Positions 1 through 9,255 of a stretch of DNA of 39,003 nucleotides are shown in pieces; position 1 is the first letter of the stretch; every line of letters starts with the position of its first letter. Under the pieces are notes generated by a model that was not told where the DNA came from, made no database searches, and saw only the letters and a program-made list of their open reading frames with translations. The translations under genes were made by a program, and so were the position numbers. Source of the DNA: Planctomycetaceae bacterium. Its GTDB lineage: Bacteria > Planctomycetota > Planctomycetia > Pirellulales > Pirellulaceae. Where the stretch lies: contig SKKK01000629.1 of NCBI GenBank assembly GCA_007121535.1, positions 1-39,003 of the forward strand. Direction: 5' to 3'.

Positions 1-1974
1 GGAGACCCCGCCAAGGATCTTTCACGAGACGACCGGGACAACGCAGCCTTTGCACCGTTGGCGGCCGTCGCCGCGCCGAACTTCTCTTGGCGCGGCGACC
101 GCCCCCCTGGCACTCCGTGGCACAAGACGGTGATCTACGAATTGCACGTTAAGGGCTTTACCCACAATCACCCTGGGGTGCCACCCGCCTTGCGGGGAAC
201 TTATGCAGGGTTGGCCAGTCGAGCGGCGATTGCGCACCTGAAACGCTTGGGGGTGACGGCGGTCGAGTTGATGCCCGTCCACCATTGCGTCGACGATCGG
301 CATCTGGTCGAGCAGAAACTGGTGAATTATTGGGGCTACAATACGCTCAGCTTTTTCGCGCCGGACACGCGCTACGCTTCCTCGTCGATGCTGGACGCCG
401 TCGTCGAATTCAAACGGATGGTACGACGGCTGCATCGCGCTGGCTTGGAGGTGATCCTGGACGTCGTCTACAACCACACGGGCGAGGGGAATCATCTGGG
501 CCCCACGCTTTCGTTGCGCGGTTTGGACAATGCTTCCTACTACCGCTTAGTTCCGGGTGACATGCAGTATTACATGGATTACACCGGGTGCGGTAACACC
601 CTGAACATGCTTTGCCCGCGAGTGCTGCAATTGATCATGGACAGCCTGCGGTACTGGGTCCAGGAGATGCACGTCGATGGTTTCCGTTTCGATCTTGCCA
701 GCACCTTGGCCCGCGAGTTGCACGCCGTCGATCGTTTGGGCGCGTTTTTCGACATCATCCATCAGGATCCGGTGCTATCCCAAGTCAAATTGATCGCCGA
801 ACCATGGGATCTGGGCGAGGGTGGTTACCAGGTGGGCAACTTCCCCGTATTGTGGACCGAATGGAACGGCAAGTACCGCGACACGGTCCGGCGTTTTTGG
901 CGCGGTGACGGCGACGCGCTGAACGAATTGGCCACTCGTTTGTGTGGCAGCAGCGATCTGTACGAACACAGCGGCCGAAAACCGTATGCCAGTATCAACT
1001 TCGTCACGTCTCACGATGGGTTCAGCATGTGCGATTTGGTCAGTTACAACCATAAGCACAACGAGGCGAACGGCGAGGACAATCGCGATGGCGACAATCA
1101 CAATCTGAGTTGGAACTGCGGAGCGGAAGGACCGACGGACGATCCGGGTATCCGTACGCTGCGGCGACGGCAGATGAAGAATCTGTTCTCGACGCTGTTG
1201 CTTTCCCAAGGGGTCCCCATGATCCGCATGGGTGACGAGATTCAGCACACCGCCCAGGGGAACAACAACACGTATTGTCAGGATAACGAACTGAGTTGGT
1301 TGAACTGGGACCTGAAGCCCGAGCAGCAGGAACTGATGGAATTCGTGCGTCGGCTGATCTCCTTGCGTCGCAAGCATCCCGTACTGACGCGTCGCAAATT
1401 CTTCCAAGGTCGCCAGATACGCGGTGCCAGCGTCTCGGATATCGTGTGGCTTACCGCCCGCGGACGCGAGATGCAGGAAGCGGACTGGAATCGTCCCAAG
1501 GTACGCGTGCTGGGCGTGCGATTGAACGGAAAGATGTTGGATGAATTCGATGACGCAGGAGATCCGATCACCGGCTCGACGCTCCTGGTGCTGCTGAGCG
1601 CCGAGGACCGCGATTTGCCTTTCGTATTGCCGAAGATCGAAGCGGATCACTACTGGCATCCGGTGCTGGACACCAGCGACGCTCAGCACTTGCCGAAGCA
1701 TCTGCCAGGTGGCTACCGGTATCCCTTGAGTCACCACTCGGTCGCCGTCTTGGAACGGAAACGTTTCTGCCCAACGTGGCTGGCCGGTTTCTTTCACCAT
1801 CGTTGGAAGAAGCAAGCCGCCCAGTCGGCCGCGCCCACCGAGATACCGGAGCCCGAGCCCACGTCAAGCAAGGACGATATCTCGGATGCACCGGAGACAC
1901 CCCCATTGCCTGAGACGCTCGAGGTGCCCAAGACACCCGAAACGCCCAAGGACCCGATCAAGCCTGTTTCGTGA
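1..1974 (+). CDS. glgX: Glycogen debranching enzyme GlgX, 5' end outside window
   Basis: GH13 isoamylase-type debranching enzyme that hydrolyses alpha-1,6 branches of (limit-dextrin) glycogen in the cytoplasm. The frame is open from base 1, so the gene begins upstream; 657 residues are visible and the N-terminal CBM48-like part is mostly missing. Family blocks seen in order: [18 protein letters not shown], the nucleophile in VDGFRFDLA (Asp at bases 691-693), the acid/base in [19 protein letters not shown] (Glu at 799-801), the third acid in TSHDGFS (Asp at 1015-1017), and [12 protein letters not shown] typical of GlgX. The last 45 or so residues are a Pro/Glu/Thr-rich tail (repeated PETPxxPE-like units) that is not part of the usual fold. 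The next gene is an unrelated restriction-modification pair 100 bases on. Function is firm; the tail is unexplained. Confidence 0.93.
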   Translation, partial: GDPAKDLSRDDRDNAAFAPLAAVAAPNFSWRGDRPPGTPWHKTVIYELHVKGFTHNHPGVPPALRGTYAGLASRAAIAHLKRLGVTAVELMPVHHCVDDRHLVEQKLVNYWGYNTLSFFAPDTRYASSSMLDAVVEFKRMVRRLHRAGLEVILDVVYNHTGEGNHLGPTLSLRGLDNASYYRLVPGDMQYYMDYTGCGNTLNMLCPRVLQLIMDSLRYWVQEMHVDGFRFDLASTLARELHAVDRLGAFFDIIHQDPVLSQVKLIAEPWDLGEGGYQVGNFPVLWTEWNGKYRDTVRRFWRGDGDALNELATRLCGSSDLYEHSGRKPYASINFVTSHDGFSMCDLVSYNHKHNEANGEDNRDGDNHNLSWNCGAEGPTDDPGIRTLRRRQMKNLFSTLLLSQGVPMIRMGDEIQHTAQGNNNTYCQDNELSWLNWDLKPEQQELMEFVRRLISLRRKHPVLTRRKFFQGRQIRGASVSDIVWLTARGREMQEADWNRPKVRVLGVRLNGKMLDEFDDAGDPITGSTLLVLLSAEDRDLPFVLPKIEADHYWHPVLDTSDAQHLPKHLPGGYRYPLSHHSVAVLERKRFCPTWLAGFFHHRWKKQAAQSAAPTEIPEPEPTSSKDDISDAPETPPLPETLEVPKTPETPKDPIKPVS

Positions 1975-2074
1975 GGTGTCCACTGACCCGTTTCGCGCCG
2001 CCTCGACTAACCCGCTATGGCAGTCCCAAAGTAAGGAATACGACACCGATTAGCAGACCGAAAGGACGAATTCG

Positions 2075-3073
2075 ATGAAGAACAACCCGCTTCCACGGTT
2101 GGACGACGACGCGGAGCTACGCAAGCGCCTGCTGCCGTTTTGCCGCTTGCAACGCGGAGAAATCTGGAACGATCCCAAGGGTAGACATCGAATCGGCTGC
2201 AACGACGCGGCTGATTCCGAGCAGATTCAGAACCTTGTCGCCGACGCCAGACCAACGCTTGCAATTCACGATCCCCCATACAACCTCGTAGCGTTTGATC
2301 TCCGCTCGATTGACGAGTTCATTGGTTGGTGCCGAAAATGGGTTCGTATCACCACGGAAGTGACCGCGTCAGATGCATCGCTATACGTCTGGCTGGGAGC
2401 AGATCAAAATGACGGGTTTCAGCCCCTGCCCGATTTCATGCTGATGATGCGAGACGAACCGTATAAGTCTCGCAGCTTCATCACCATGCGAAATCAGCGC
2501 GGTTACGGAACCCAGAAGAACTGGATGGCGGTTCGTCAGGAATTGCTCTATTACACGAAGGGCAACCCTGTGTTCAACGTCGATGCCGAGTACACCGACA
2601 TTCCTAAGATTCTTCGGGGGTATTACAAGGAAGTGAACGGACGAAGAACCGAGAACTTCGAACGAAGCAAGTCTGACAATATCCGCGCCGGAAACGTCTG
2701 GGTCGATATCCAGCAGGTGTTCTATCGTATGGACGAAAACGTGTCAGGATGCTACGCTCAGAAGCCCCTCAAGTGCATCGAACGAATTATTGCTGCAAGC
2801 TCGAATCCCGGCGACGTGGTGATCGATTTCTTTGCACACTCCGGTACCACGCTTATTGCTGCGGAGAAACTCGATCGCCGTTGCATCACAACGGACATTG
2901 ACCCAATCTACGCAGAGATCTGTATCCGGCGTCTTGAGAGATTTCGCAAGAGCGGTCACGAAGGATGGCAAAATGGTCATCCGTTTGAATCGGAAATCCC
3001 GTCGTTCACCGAATCGGCTGAGGACACATCGCATGATCAAGCTGCCGTCGTTCCACAGAAACTCTTATTCTGA
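2075..3073 (+). CDS. Type II DNA methyltransferase, beta class (N6-adenine/N4-cytosine)
   Basis: 332-residue site-specific DNA methyltransferase of the N6_N4_Mtase family. The catalytic motif IV DPPY lies at about residues 66-69 and the SAM-binding motif I (DFFAHSGTTLIAAEKL) near residues 250-265, so the order IV...I marks the beta class. DPPY favours N6-adenine methylation, but N4-cytosine cannot be excluded. Other family blocks are NQRGYGTQKNWM, RQELLYYTKG and AQKPLKCIERII. The ATG has an AAGGA ribosome-binding site (2062-2066) 8 bases upstream. Its partner nuclease follows 26 bases downstream on the same strand. It would protect host sites from that nuclease. The recognition sequence cannot be read from the protein. 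The pair interrupts housekeeping genes (glgX and an ADP-ribosylglycohydrolase gene), which suggests horizontal acquisition. Confidence 0.9.
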   Translation: MKNNPLPRLDDDAELRKRLLPFCRLQRGEIWNDPKGRHRIGCNDAADSEQIQNLVADARPTLAIHDPPYNLVAFDLRSIDEFIGWCRKWVRITTEVTASDASLYVWLGADQNDGFQPLPDFMLMMRDEPYKSRSFITMRNQRGYGTQKNWMAVRQELLYYTKGNPVFNVDAEYTDIPKILRGYYKEVNGRRTENFERSKSDNIRAGNVWVDIQQVFYRMDENVSGCYAQKPLKCIERIIAASSNPGDVVIDFFAHSGTTLIAAEKLDRRCITTDIDPIYAEICIRRLERFRKSGHEGWQNGHPFESEIPSFTESAEDTSHDQAAVVPQKLLF

Positions 3074-3099
3074 CCCGTAGTTGGTCTGGGGTGCGTCTC

Positions 3100-3840
3100 A
3101 TGGAACATCTCCAACAACTACTCGACCAGCTTTTGGCACGGGCTCCCGATGCCGATGCCATCCGAGAGCGTCTTGAGAACTTAGTTTCAGTCTATCCGTT
3201 CAATGAATACGAATACATCATTTCGCATCTGTTGGCGGCCAGCGTCCTGACCTTGGATGGCTACTATGAATTACGCGACGAGTATCTCGCTCGCAATATG
3301 TTCTTGTACATTTTCGAAATAAGTGCTCCGAGAACCTTCGGAGAATCATGGGCGCAAGGACACCTAAAAGAACTGGTGCCCGATTTGCGAAAACCGTCCA
3401 AGAAACACGATCCAGATTATTCTGGCCAGTACGACTTTCTGCTTGACAACATCCGAATCGAAGTGAAGGCTTCACGTGCCGTTGATGCGAATCTTGATGC
3501 TCCGCTTTACGTGAAGGCGCTCGCGTCGGATTCGAAGCAGCCTTTCTGGATGAACTTTCAACAGATCAAACCCGCTTGTTGCGATGTGTTCGTATGGATT
3601 GCAGTGTGGAGAGACACCATCATGTACTGGGTTCAGTCATCCCACGAGGTTGAAAACAACGAACGATACTCGAAAGGGCAGCATCGTGGCAACGTTGGGG
3701 AGGGGCAGTTGCACTTGCGCCCCGAGAACATCCGCGGATTCGACCAGTTCCGCGTCCGATCAAATGCGCTGCGTGAAGCGATTGTAGCTGCCTATGAACG
3801 TGAGCAAAAGCAGCGATCCCCCAATGCGGGCAGCGCATGA
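3100..3840 (+). CDS. Probable type II restriction endonuclease (PD-(D/E)XK)
   Basis: 246-residue protein (249 if a GTG at 3091 is used). ATG 3100 is preferred because a G-rich ribosome-binding stretch lies just upstream, while GTG 3091 has none. I do not recognise a specific enzyme family. The sequence shows a nuclease signature: QYDFLLDNIRIEVKAS, giving D112-x8-E121-V-K123, the arrangement of a PD-(D/E)XK active site with the acidic residue, then E-x-K on the next strand. A downstream FWMNFQQIKPACCDVFVWIAVWRD block looks like further core strands. It sits 26 bases behind a beta-class methyltransferase, the standard layout of a type II restriction-modification pair, so cleavage of the unmethylated recognition site is inferred mainly from context plus motif. 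No controller (C) protein is seen. Confidence 0.75.
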   Translation: MEHLQQLLDQLLARAPDADAIRERLENLVSVYPFNEYEYIISHLLAASVLTLDGYYELRDEYLARNMFLYIFEISAPRTFGESWAQGHLKELVPDLRKPSKKHDPDYSGQYDFLLDNIRIEVKASRAVDANLDAPLYVKALASDSKQPFWMNFQQIKPACCDVFVWIAVWRDTIMYWVQSSHEVENNERYSKGQHRGNVGEGQLHLRPENIRGFDQFRVRSNALREAIVAAYEREQKQRSPNAGSA

Positions 3841-3916
3841 TCGCGACGCTCTCCTGCCGCAAGAAAGCTAAATCGGCGACGTCAGACGACGCACTGATTC
3901 GCCACGTGCAGGAAGC

Positions 3917-5617
3917 TCACTGGAGGGTGATTTCAGCCCAGTAGCCGGCTTCCCAGCTCCAGCCGTCCGGTTGATTGATCAGTTCCAGCTTGACTTGCTT
4001 GCCGGCCCACTGCGAAAGATCGACCTCGACCGTGGCCCAACCGCCTGCAGTGGTCTGCTGGTTGATCGGTTTCTCCAGCAGCAGTTGGCCGTCGACCTTC
4101 ACTAACAACACCCAGTCGCCTCGGTCATCGTTGGCAACCAGGGTGCGGAGCGTTGTTTGCCGTTCGGTAGGAAGATCGACGATGCGGCTCAAGACCGCGC
4201 CGACTTCGCGGTTCAGCGGATGGGTCATGAAGACGTTCTTCCGACCGCGGTACTCGGCTCGCCTCCCGGGCTGCATGTCGGGGCCGCAGTGTCGCAACGT
4301 CCAGCCGGGAAACACAGCGTCCACCGCCCGCTGCAAGGCCTCGGCCGGATTGAAGATCTGAGCCATCTCTTCTTCGGTGAATCGGCTGTCCGCGATGGGT
4401 CCCGGGTCCCAGCTTCGCTTCAGCGGACTGGGCCGGACTTCCTGGACGGGGATAACCAGGATCTCGTTGCCCTCGGCATCCCGCTCGATCCGACCGCCCG
4501 TGCGTACGACGGCCGCGCGTACCAGTTGCCCGCAGACTTCGATCAGCCGGGGAAAGGTGTATTCCGTGTGGCTGAATTTGCCCTTGGGGTCGATGCCCGA
4601 CACAAACCGTTCGGGCAGTTTCGAACGGCCGAGCGTTGTGAACAGCACGCCAGCAGCATTCGAAGGGTTGCAGTCCGAATCCTGCCCGCAACGGGTCGAG
4701 ATGATGATCGTCTGATCCGGGTCGCCCTGGCCGTACAACAGCCCGACCAGGATGTAGGCCCCGTTGATCTTGGCGTCGATGTTGAAATCCGAGGTCGGTC
4801 CGCTGCAAGAGAAGCGGCGGTAATCGGGGTTCCGATGATACTTCCGGTCGATCAACTCCCAGGTCTTCTTCCAATCATCCGGATGATCGCGATACCAGCC
4901 GAGCACGTCGCGGACCATTTCGGCGTACTGGCTGTGTTCGGGGATGCAGCGCAACCCTGCCTCGATCAACTTGATCGGATCGGTCTCGAAGAACGCTTCG
5001 GCGTACATCCCACCGACGAATTGGCCGGCGTACAGACCGTCGCCGTAATTCATCAGACGCCCGAATTTCTCGCCCAGTTCGACGACCAGGTTCGGCATTC
5101 CGGGCGCGATCAGGCCGGAAAAGTCGGCTTCGATCTGGTAATCGATATCGTCGGCGTGCCGGTTGAAATGCGGGTGCCCGCTATCGGGCGGGGCGATCCC
5201 GGCTCTCAAATTATTGCGGCCTGCCAGGTTGGCGTGCCAGAGTTCGTAGCGGCTGTTTGCGAAGTCGATGCCAGCCTGGCGAATCGATACATCGAACCCG
5301 TACAGCTCCAACGTGCGGAGAAACGTCATCTCGACGTACAGATCGTCCTGGTGAAACTGGTTGATCATCTCGGGACGCCAAGCGGGAACTTGATCGGCCG
5401 GGATGATCTCGCCCAACCACTTGAACTCCGTCGGACCGCCGACGGCCACGCCAGCCATCTGACCCAGCCACCCGGCTTCCATCTTGTCCAAGTATTCGCT
5501 GATCGGTAACCGCCGGAATTCGGTCGGATCGTCAGCATTTGCCGTCCTGCCCAAGGCTGACATGCTGAGGACGATCAAAGCAAACGCCACGCAACAGTGT
5601 GATTTCAAGCATCCCAT
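3917..5617 (-). CDS. Exported ADP-ribosylglycohydrolase-family protein with C-terminal beta domain
   Basis: 566 residues. The N terminus has a hydrophobic stretch (VAFALIVLSMSALG) and a TANA|DD signal-peptidase I site near residue 28, so the protein is predicted to be exported. The core matches the ADP-ribosylglycohydrolase fold (DraG/ARH): GWLGQMAGVAVGGPTEF near the N terminus, an acidic metal site HQDDLYVEM (D91, D92) and a second metal motif GQDSDCNPSNAAG around residue 308 that corresponds to G-x-D-[ST]-D-x-N in the family. The last 100 or so residues (VLLVKVDGQLLLEKPINQ... WSWEAGYWAEITL) look like a beta-sandwich accessory domain, possibly carbohydrate-binding. An exported enzyme is unlikely to act on intracellular ADP-ribosyl-arginine, so the substrate is uncertain and a sugar or nucleoside derivative is equally possible. 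It appears to be monocistronic. Confidence 0.82.
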   Translation of the reverse strand: MGCLKSHCCVAFALIVLSMSALGRTANADDPTEFRRLPISEYLDKMEAGWLGQMAGVAVGGPTEFKWLGEIIPADQVPAWRPEMINQFHQDDLYVEMTFLRTLELYGFDVSIRQAGIDFANSRYELWHANLAGRNNLRAGIAPPDSGHPHFNRHADDIDYQIEADFSGLIAPGMPNLVVELGEKFGRLMNYGDGLYAGQFVGGMYAEAFFETDPIKLIEAGLRCIPEHSQYAEMVRDVLGWYRDHPDDWKKTWELIDRKYHRNPDYRRFSCSGPTSDFNIDAKINGAYILVGLLYGQGDPDQTIIISTRCGQDSDCNPSNAAGVLFTTLGRSKLPERFVSGIDPKGKFSHTEYTFPRLIEVCGQLVRAAVVRTGGRIERDAEGNEILVIPVQEVRPSPLKRSWDPGPIADSRFTEEEMAQIFNPAEALQRAVDAVFPGWTLRHCGPDMQPGRRAEYRGRKNVFMTHPLNREVGAVLSRIVDLPTERQTTLRTLVANDDRGDWVLLVKVDGQLLLEKPINQQTTAGGWATVEVDLSQWAGKQVKLELINQPDGWSWEAGYWAEITLQ

Positions 5618-5821
5618 GTCAAACTCCCCCCCATCTCAACAAAGTAGCCAAAGAATCAAGCTGCCGAGGCCACGCCACGGTGGCCACCAAAAAGTGCCAG
5701 GCCGAGTGCTTGTACGTGAAGCTATTCTACCGCATCGCGTCCAAGAGCGCAAATCGGGCGTCAGATGGGCCGCGTGAAACAGACACAGTTGGCCATGCGG
5801 CGGGGATGAAACAGCGGCTGA

Positions 5822-6421
5822 TTAGTCGGTCTTGGTAGCGGCCATGCTTGCGACCACTTGATCCACCAGCCCGTAATCACGGGCTTCTTCAGCGGTCATG
5901 AAGCGATCACGATCGGTGTCTTTTTCGATCTTTTCCAGCGAATGCCCGGTATGCTTCAGCAGGATCTCGTTCATCCGCTGCTTGATTCGCTGCAATTCTC
6001 GGGCATGGATCATGATCTCTTCGGCCGTTCCTTGCATGCCGGCCAACGGTTGATGGATCATGATGCGAGCGTTGGGCAGTGCAAAGCGTTTGCCTTTGGT
6101 ACCCGCCGTCAGAAGCACGGCGCCCATCGACGCGGCTTGGCCGATGCAGTAGGTGGCCACGTCACAACTGACAAACTGCATCGTATCGTAGATGGCCATC
6201 CCCGCCGTAACGCTGCCGCCCGGCGAATTGATATACACGTGGATATCCGACTTGGGGTCATCCGACTGGAGAAACAGTAACTGAGCGACGATCGCGTTGG
6301 AGACTTCGTCGTTAATCCCCGAGCCCAGGAAGATGATCCGATCCTTCAACAATCGGCTGTAAATGTCGTAGGCGCGTTCTTCCCGCCCACTCTTTTCAAC
6401 AACAATAGGAATTAACGGCAT
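5822..6421 (-). CDS. clpP: ATP-dependent Clp protease proteolytic subunit (canonical paralogue)
   Basis: 199-residue serine peptidase that forms the barrel of ClpXP/ClpAP and degrades unfolded or tagged proteins in the cytoplasm. The triad is complete: S98 in [12 protein letters not shown]123 in IMIHQP and D172 in DTDRDRFM; the oxyanion-loop motif [11 protein letters not shown] is canonical. It begins 42 bases after the stop of a second, divergent ClpP and ends the tig-clpP-clpP series. No clpX or clpA is in view. This copy is closer to the standard family than its neighbour: it has the SMGA after the nucleophile and GGSV in the oxyanion loop. Confidence 0.95.
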   Translation of the reverse strand: MPLIPIVVEKSGREERAYDIYSRLLKDRIIFLGSGINDEVSNAIVAQLLFLQSDDPKSDIHVYINSPGGSVTAGMAIYDTMQFVSCDVATYCIGQAASMGAVLLTAGTKGKRFALPNARIMIHQPLAGMQGTAEEIMIHARELQRIKQRMNEILLKHTGHSLEKIEKDTDRDRFMTAEEARDYGLVDQVVASMAATKTD

Positions 6422-6463
6422 ATCGGCTGTTGCTCCGTTTCAATTCAGTGGCGTCGATGCGAT

Positions 6464-7096
6464 TCAGTTTTCCGCATCTTCCGCTTCGGCGGGGACTTGC
6501 GGTTTCGTAAGGATCTCGTCGACCAGCCCGTACGATTTGGCTTCTTCGGCGCTCATGAAGAAATCGCGATCCGTATCCTTGGCCAATTGCTCCACGGGCT
6601 TCTCGGTGTGGCGAGCCAGGATTTCGTTCAGCATTTCACGATTTCGAAAGATCTCGCGAGCCTGAATCTCGATGTCGCTAACCTGCCCCCCGACTCCCCC
6701 GTACGGCTGATGCAGCATCACGCGGGAGTGGGGCAAAGCGTAGCGTTTTCCTTTGGTGCCACCGGCCAGCAGAACCGCCGCGCCGCTGGCGGCCTGACCG
6801 ACGCAGTACGTTGCCACCGGACAACTCAGCACCTGCATCGTGTCGTAAATCGCGAGTGTCGCGACGACATCGCCGCCGGGCGAGTTGAGATAAAAGTGGA
6901 TATCCTTGCGGCGATTCTCGCTCTGCAAATACAGCAGCTTCATCACGACTTCGTTCGCGTTGCCCGTGTAGATCTCGCCTTGCAGAAACACGATGCGGTT
7001 TTCCAGCAGCAGGTCACCCAGCGTCAATTGCCGCTGTCGCTGGTACGACTGGTAGGTATAGGCGTCGAACATGGGAAACGGATGCTGTCCGCTCAT
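6464..7096 (-). CDS. clpP: Second ClpP-family protease subunit (divergent paralogue)
   Basis: 210-residue ClpP homologue lying between tig and the canonical clpP. The triad is present: S104 in GQAASGAAVLL, H129 in VMLHQP and D178 in DTDRDFFM. It differs from the neighbour at informative places: SG instead of SM after the nucleophile, SPGGDVVAT instead of SPGGSVTAG in the oxyanion loop, and a longer, Tyr/Gln/Arg-rich N terminus (FDAYTYQSYQRQRQL). That N-terminal segment lines the axial pore and docks the ATPase in ClpP, so it may pair with a different partner or form a mixed ring with the other copy, as in other bacteria with two ClpPs; this is inference. The start at 7096 gives an intact N terminus; the ATG nine codons further in is a shorter alternative. 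The gene starts 82 bases after tig ends. Confidence 0.93.
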   Translation of the reverse strand: MSGQHPFPMFDAYTYQSYQRQRQLTLGDLLLENRIVFLQGEIYTGNANEVVMKLLYLQSENRRKDIHFYLNSPGGDVVATLAIYDTMQVLSCPVATYCVGQAASGAAVLLAGGTKGKRYALPHSRVMLHQPYGGVGGQVSDIEIQAREIFRNREMLNEILARHTEKPVEQLAKDTDRDFFMSAEEAKSYGLVDEILTKPQVPAEAEDAEN

Positions 7097-7178
7097 AGTC
7101 TCTTTGGTCCTTGGAAAACAATGGCGTGGACGGGGTGGGCCGCCAGCCGAAAATCATGCGGGATCAGGAACGATCGTA

Positions 7179-8702
7179 TCACGAAGGCAGTTTCTTGCTG
7201 GCTTCTTCCCCGTGCTTGGCTTCGGGGATCGCCGAGGCGTCTCGCCGTCGCACCAGAGAATAATCGATGGCCATCACATCGTCGGACGCTCCGCCACGTT
7301 TCAGTTCCTCCGGCGTTTCGATCACCGTGGCATGGGAAACGATCTTCTCGATCACCTTGCGTTCCAGGATCTGATTTCGCACTGCGTCCAAATCGCCTCG
7401 CTTTTCCAGGCGAGCGCGAACGCGGCGAGGCGGAATGCCTTCCTGTTCGGCAATCCGTTCGATCTCGGCATCGTAATCCTGCTCGTCGACGTCGATCTTT
7501 TCTTCTTCCGCGATCCGCTCCAGGATGAAGTGTTCCTTCAGAGCGCGCGCTGTGTACTCGAAAATGTTCTGCTCTAATCGATTGGCATGAGCCTGAATCA
7601 TTTCATTGGAATACCCACTCGACTGCAGCTCCAAGACGACGCGACGCACCTCGCGCCGCGACTGCCGTTCCAGCAGCGTCGGCGGTAAATCCCAAGTCGC
7701 CGTCAAGGTCAAGTTGCGTGTGATCTGATCGCGCATCGACTGGTTCGCACGGTACGCCTGCTGCCGTTCAATCGACTTGGCAACCAATCCCCGCAGCTCT
7801 TCTTCGCTTTGGAAACCGCCGATTTCATCCAAAAAGGAAGCAGTCATCTTGGGAAGTTCCACGCGTTCGATCTTCTGCACGTGAAACGTCATCCGCACCG
7901 TCTGGCCGGCTAGCGAGGTGTCCGAAACAGCACTGCTCATAGCGACTTCAGTTTCTCGACGATCCCCCGCCACTGCACCAGCGACCACCTCGCCAAAATT
8001 GTCGATTCTTGCGTCGCGAAGGCTCAAGACAGGTCTCAGGGTAATTCGCATCGGATGGCTGCGAGAAAGAACGCGATCGCCCGACGCGGCCTCCAGCTCG
8101 AGCGTTACCATGTCGCCCATTTCGGCCGGTCCGCTCTGCTCGACTACCTTGCCGTACTTTTGCAGCAACGTACTCAACTGCTGGTCGATATCCTCGTCGG
8201 TGACCTCGTGAACCGGCTTCTCCAAGGTCAACCCGCGCCATTCCGGCAATTCGAATTCCGGACGCACCTCGACATCGAACTCGAACGTCATCGGACCTTC
8301 GTCGGGAACTTCAATCGCATTCAGATCGATTTCGGGCTCGCTGATTGGCGAAAACTCATGCTCCTCGCTCAACTGCGTCATGCTATCCATCAACAGCTTG
8401 GCCTTCACCTGCTCGCTGACGTGTTCTTTGAAGCGATTGACGACCAGTCTTTTGGGGGCCTTGCCTGGGCGAAACCCAGGTACTTCGGCCTTCGGAAGCA
8501 GTTCGTCGTACTGCTCGTTCAGGTAGCGATCGACGTCCTTGCGAGACACCGTGATCGTCAAATGCCGCTGGCAAGAACTCGGTGAATCCACCTTGACTTC
8601 AAGGTCGAGATGTTCCGCCACCTTCTCCGAAGATTCCTCTTCAGTCCCTTCCAAGGAGGGGTCTTGCGTATCCAATGCTTCGTTTTTTTCCGTGTCCGTC
8701 AT
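7179..8702 (-). CDS. tig: Trigger factor
   Basis: 507-residue ribosome-associated chaperone with peptidyl-prolyl isomerase activity, acting on nascent chains at the exit tunnel. The ribosome-docking signature VPGFRPGKAPKRLV is intact near residue 75. An FKBP-like middle region follows, then a long helical C-terminal chaperone part (for example LPPTLLERQSRREVRRVVLEL). It is longer than the usual 430-residue protein because of an acidic N-terminal extension (about 40 residues rich in Glu/Asp/Ser) and a polar C-terminal tail. The start at 8702 (MTDTEK) is chosen because the longer frame reads back into the tRNA-Gly gene at 8754-8826. The middle domain looks poor in canonical FKBP aromatic residues, so isomerase activity is uncertain. 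It heads a tig-clpP-clpP run on the minus strand. Confidence 0.92.
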   Translation of the reverse strand: MTDTEKNEALDTQDPSLEGTEEESSEKVAEHLDLEVKVDSPSSCQRHLTITVSRKDVDRYLNEQYDELLPKAEVPGFRPGKAPKRLVVNRFKEHVSEQVKAKLLMDSMTQLSEEHEFSPISEPEIDLNAIEVPDEGPMTFEFDVEVRPEFELPEWRGLTLEKPVHEVTDEDIDQQLSTLLQKYGKVVEQSGPAEMGDMVTLELEAASGDRVLSRSHPMRITLRPVLSLRDARIDNFGEVVAGAVAGDRRETEVAMSSAVSDTSLAGQTVRMTFHVQKIERVELPKMTASFLDEIGGFQSEEELRGLVAKSIERQQAYRANQSMRDQITRNLTLTATWDLPPTLLERQSRREVRRVVLELQSSGYSNEMIQAHANRLEQNIFEYTARALKEHFILERIAEEEKIDVDEQDYDAEIERIAEQEGIPPRRVRARLEKRGDLDAVRNQILERKVIEKIVSHATVIETPEELKRGGASDDVMAIDYSLVRRRDASAIPEAKHGEEASKKLPS

Positions 8703-8753
8703 GATTGGCCTATTTCTGCTCGCAGCAAGATCCGACGTGGAAAAGTAAAAAAG

Positions 8754-8826
8754 AGCGGGTGATGGGATTCGAACCCACGACAACAACGTTGGCAACGTTG
8801 TGCTCTGCCAACTGAGCTACACCCGC
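8754..8826 (-). tRNA. tRNA-Gly (anticodon GCC)
   Basis: Full cloverleaf on the minus strand: acceptor GCGGGTG paired with CACCCGC, D-arm GCTC/GAGC, anticodon stem CAACG/CGTTG around loop TTGCCAA (anticodon GCC), T-arm GTGGG-TTCGAAT-CCCAT, discriminator U as usual for tRNA-Gly. CCA is not encoded. It lies only 51 bases upstream of tig in the same direction and could be co-transcribed with it. Confidence 0.97.
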
Positions 8827-9255
8827 ACTTGGCATTCGAACGTCGAATTGTGGCCGCTTGGATATTTCGGTCCCGGCGACTTGTTCGCAATTATAGAGGT
8901 CCAGAGCGACCTTGCAATAGGGCTGGGACACGAACTACGAAAAATGGCCCAAACCTGCTGCGTGTTTGTACTTAGGCTCTTTCAGAAACGGATTCAGCCC
9001 CCTGGGACGGCAGGCTGAAATCGGGAAAATGCGTGGTGCCCGGCGGGGCTGTCAAAGAATTGGGACAGGCACTGTGGCACCCCCTGTTTTAGTGGGTTTT
9101 CGCCGTTTCTGCTCGGAGCCAGTCCGATTCTTTCACATGCTCGGAGAGGGACAGAGCCCGTTTCTGACAGAGCCCGGGTGTTGCCCCGCGTCTTCGGCCA
9201 AGTTAGACTAATAGAAGGTCTTCCCTCCAAAAATCACCCCTACCACGGCAAATCC
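8827..9255. other. Intergenic stretch without a gene; REP-like motif
   Basis: This 429-base gap between the tRNA-Gly and the FHA gene shows no convincing coding frame. It contains a TGGGACAGGCAC...GGCACC string at 9061-9080 that resembles widespread bacterial REP-type GGGACAGGCAC motifs, and a direct repeat ACAGAGCCCG at 9151-9160 and 9167-9176. No clear promoter or terminator was seen. Confidence 0.4.

Noticed and set aside
775-1815. 346-codon open frame on the minus strand
   Set aside because: Antisense to glgX, whose catalytic residues are unambiguous.
4157-5509. 450-codon open frame on the plus strand
   Set aside because: Antisense to the ADP-ribosylglycohydrolase gene, which has a signal peptide and metal motifs; the antisense product has no recognisable feature.
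5672-5689. Terminator for the clpP series at the GGCCAC/GTGGCC hairpin
   Set aside because: On the minus strand the T-run comes before the stem, not after, so it cannot be a standard terminator for the clpP genes.
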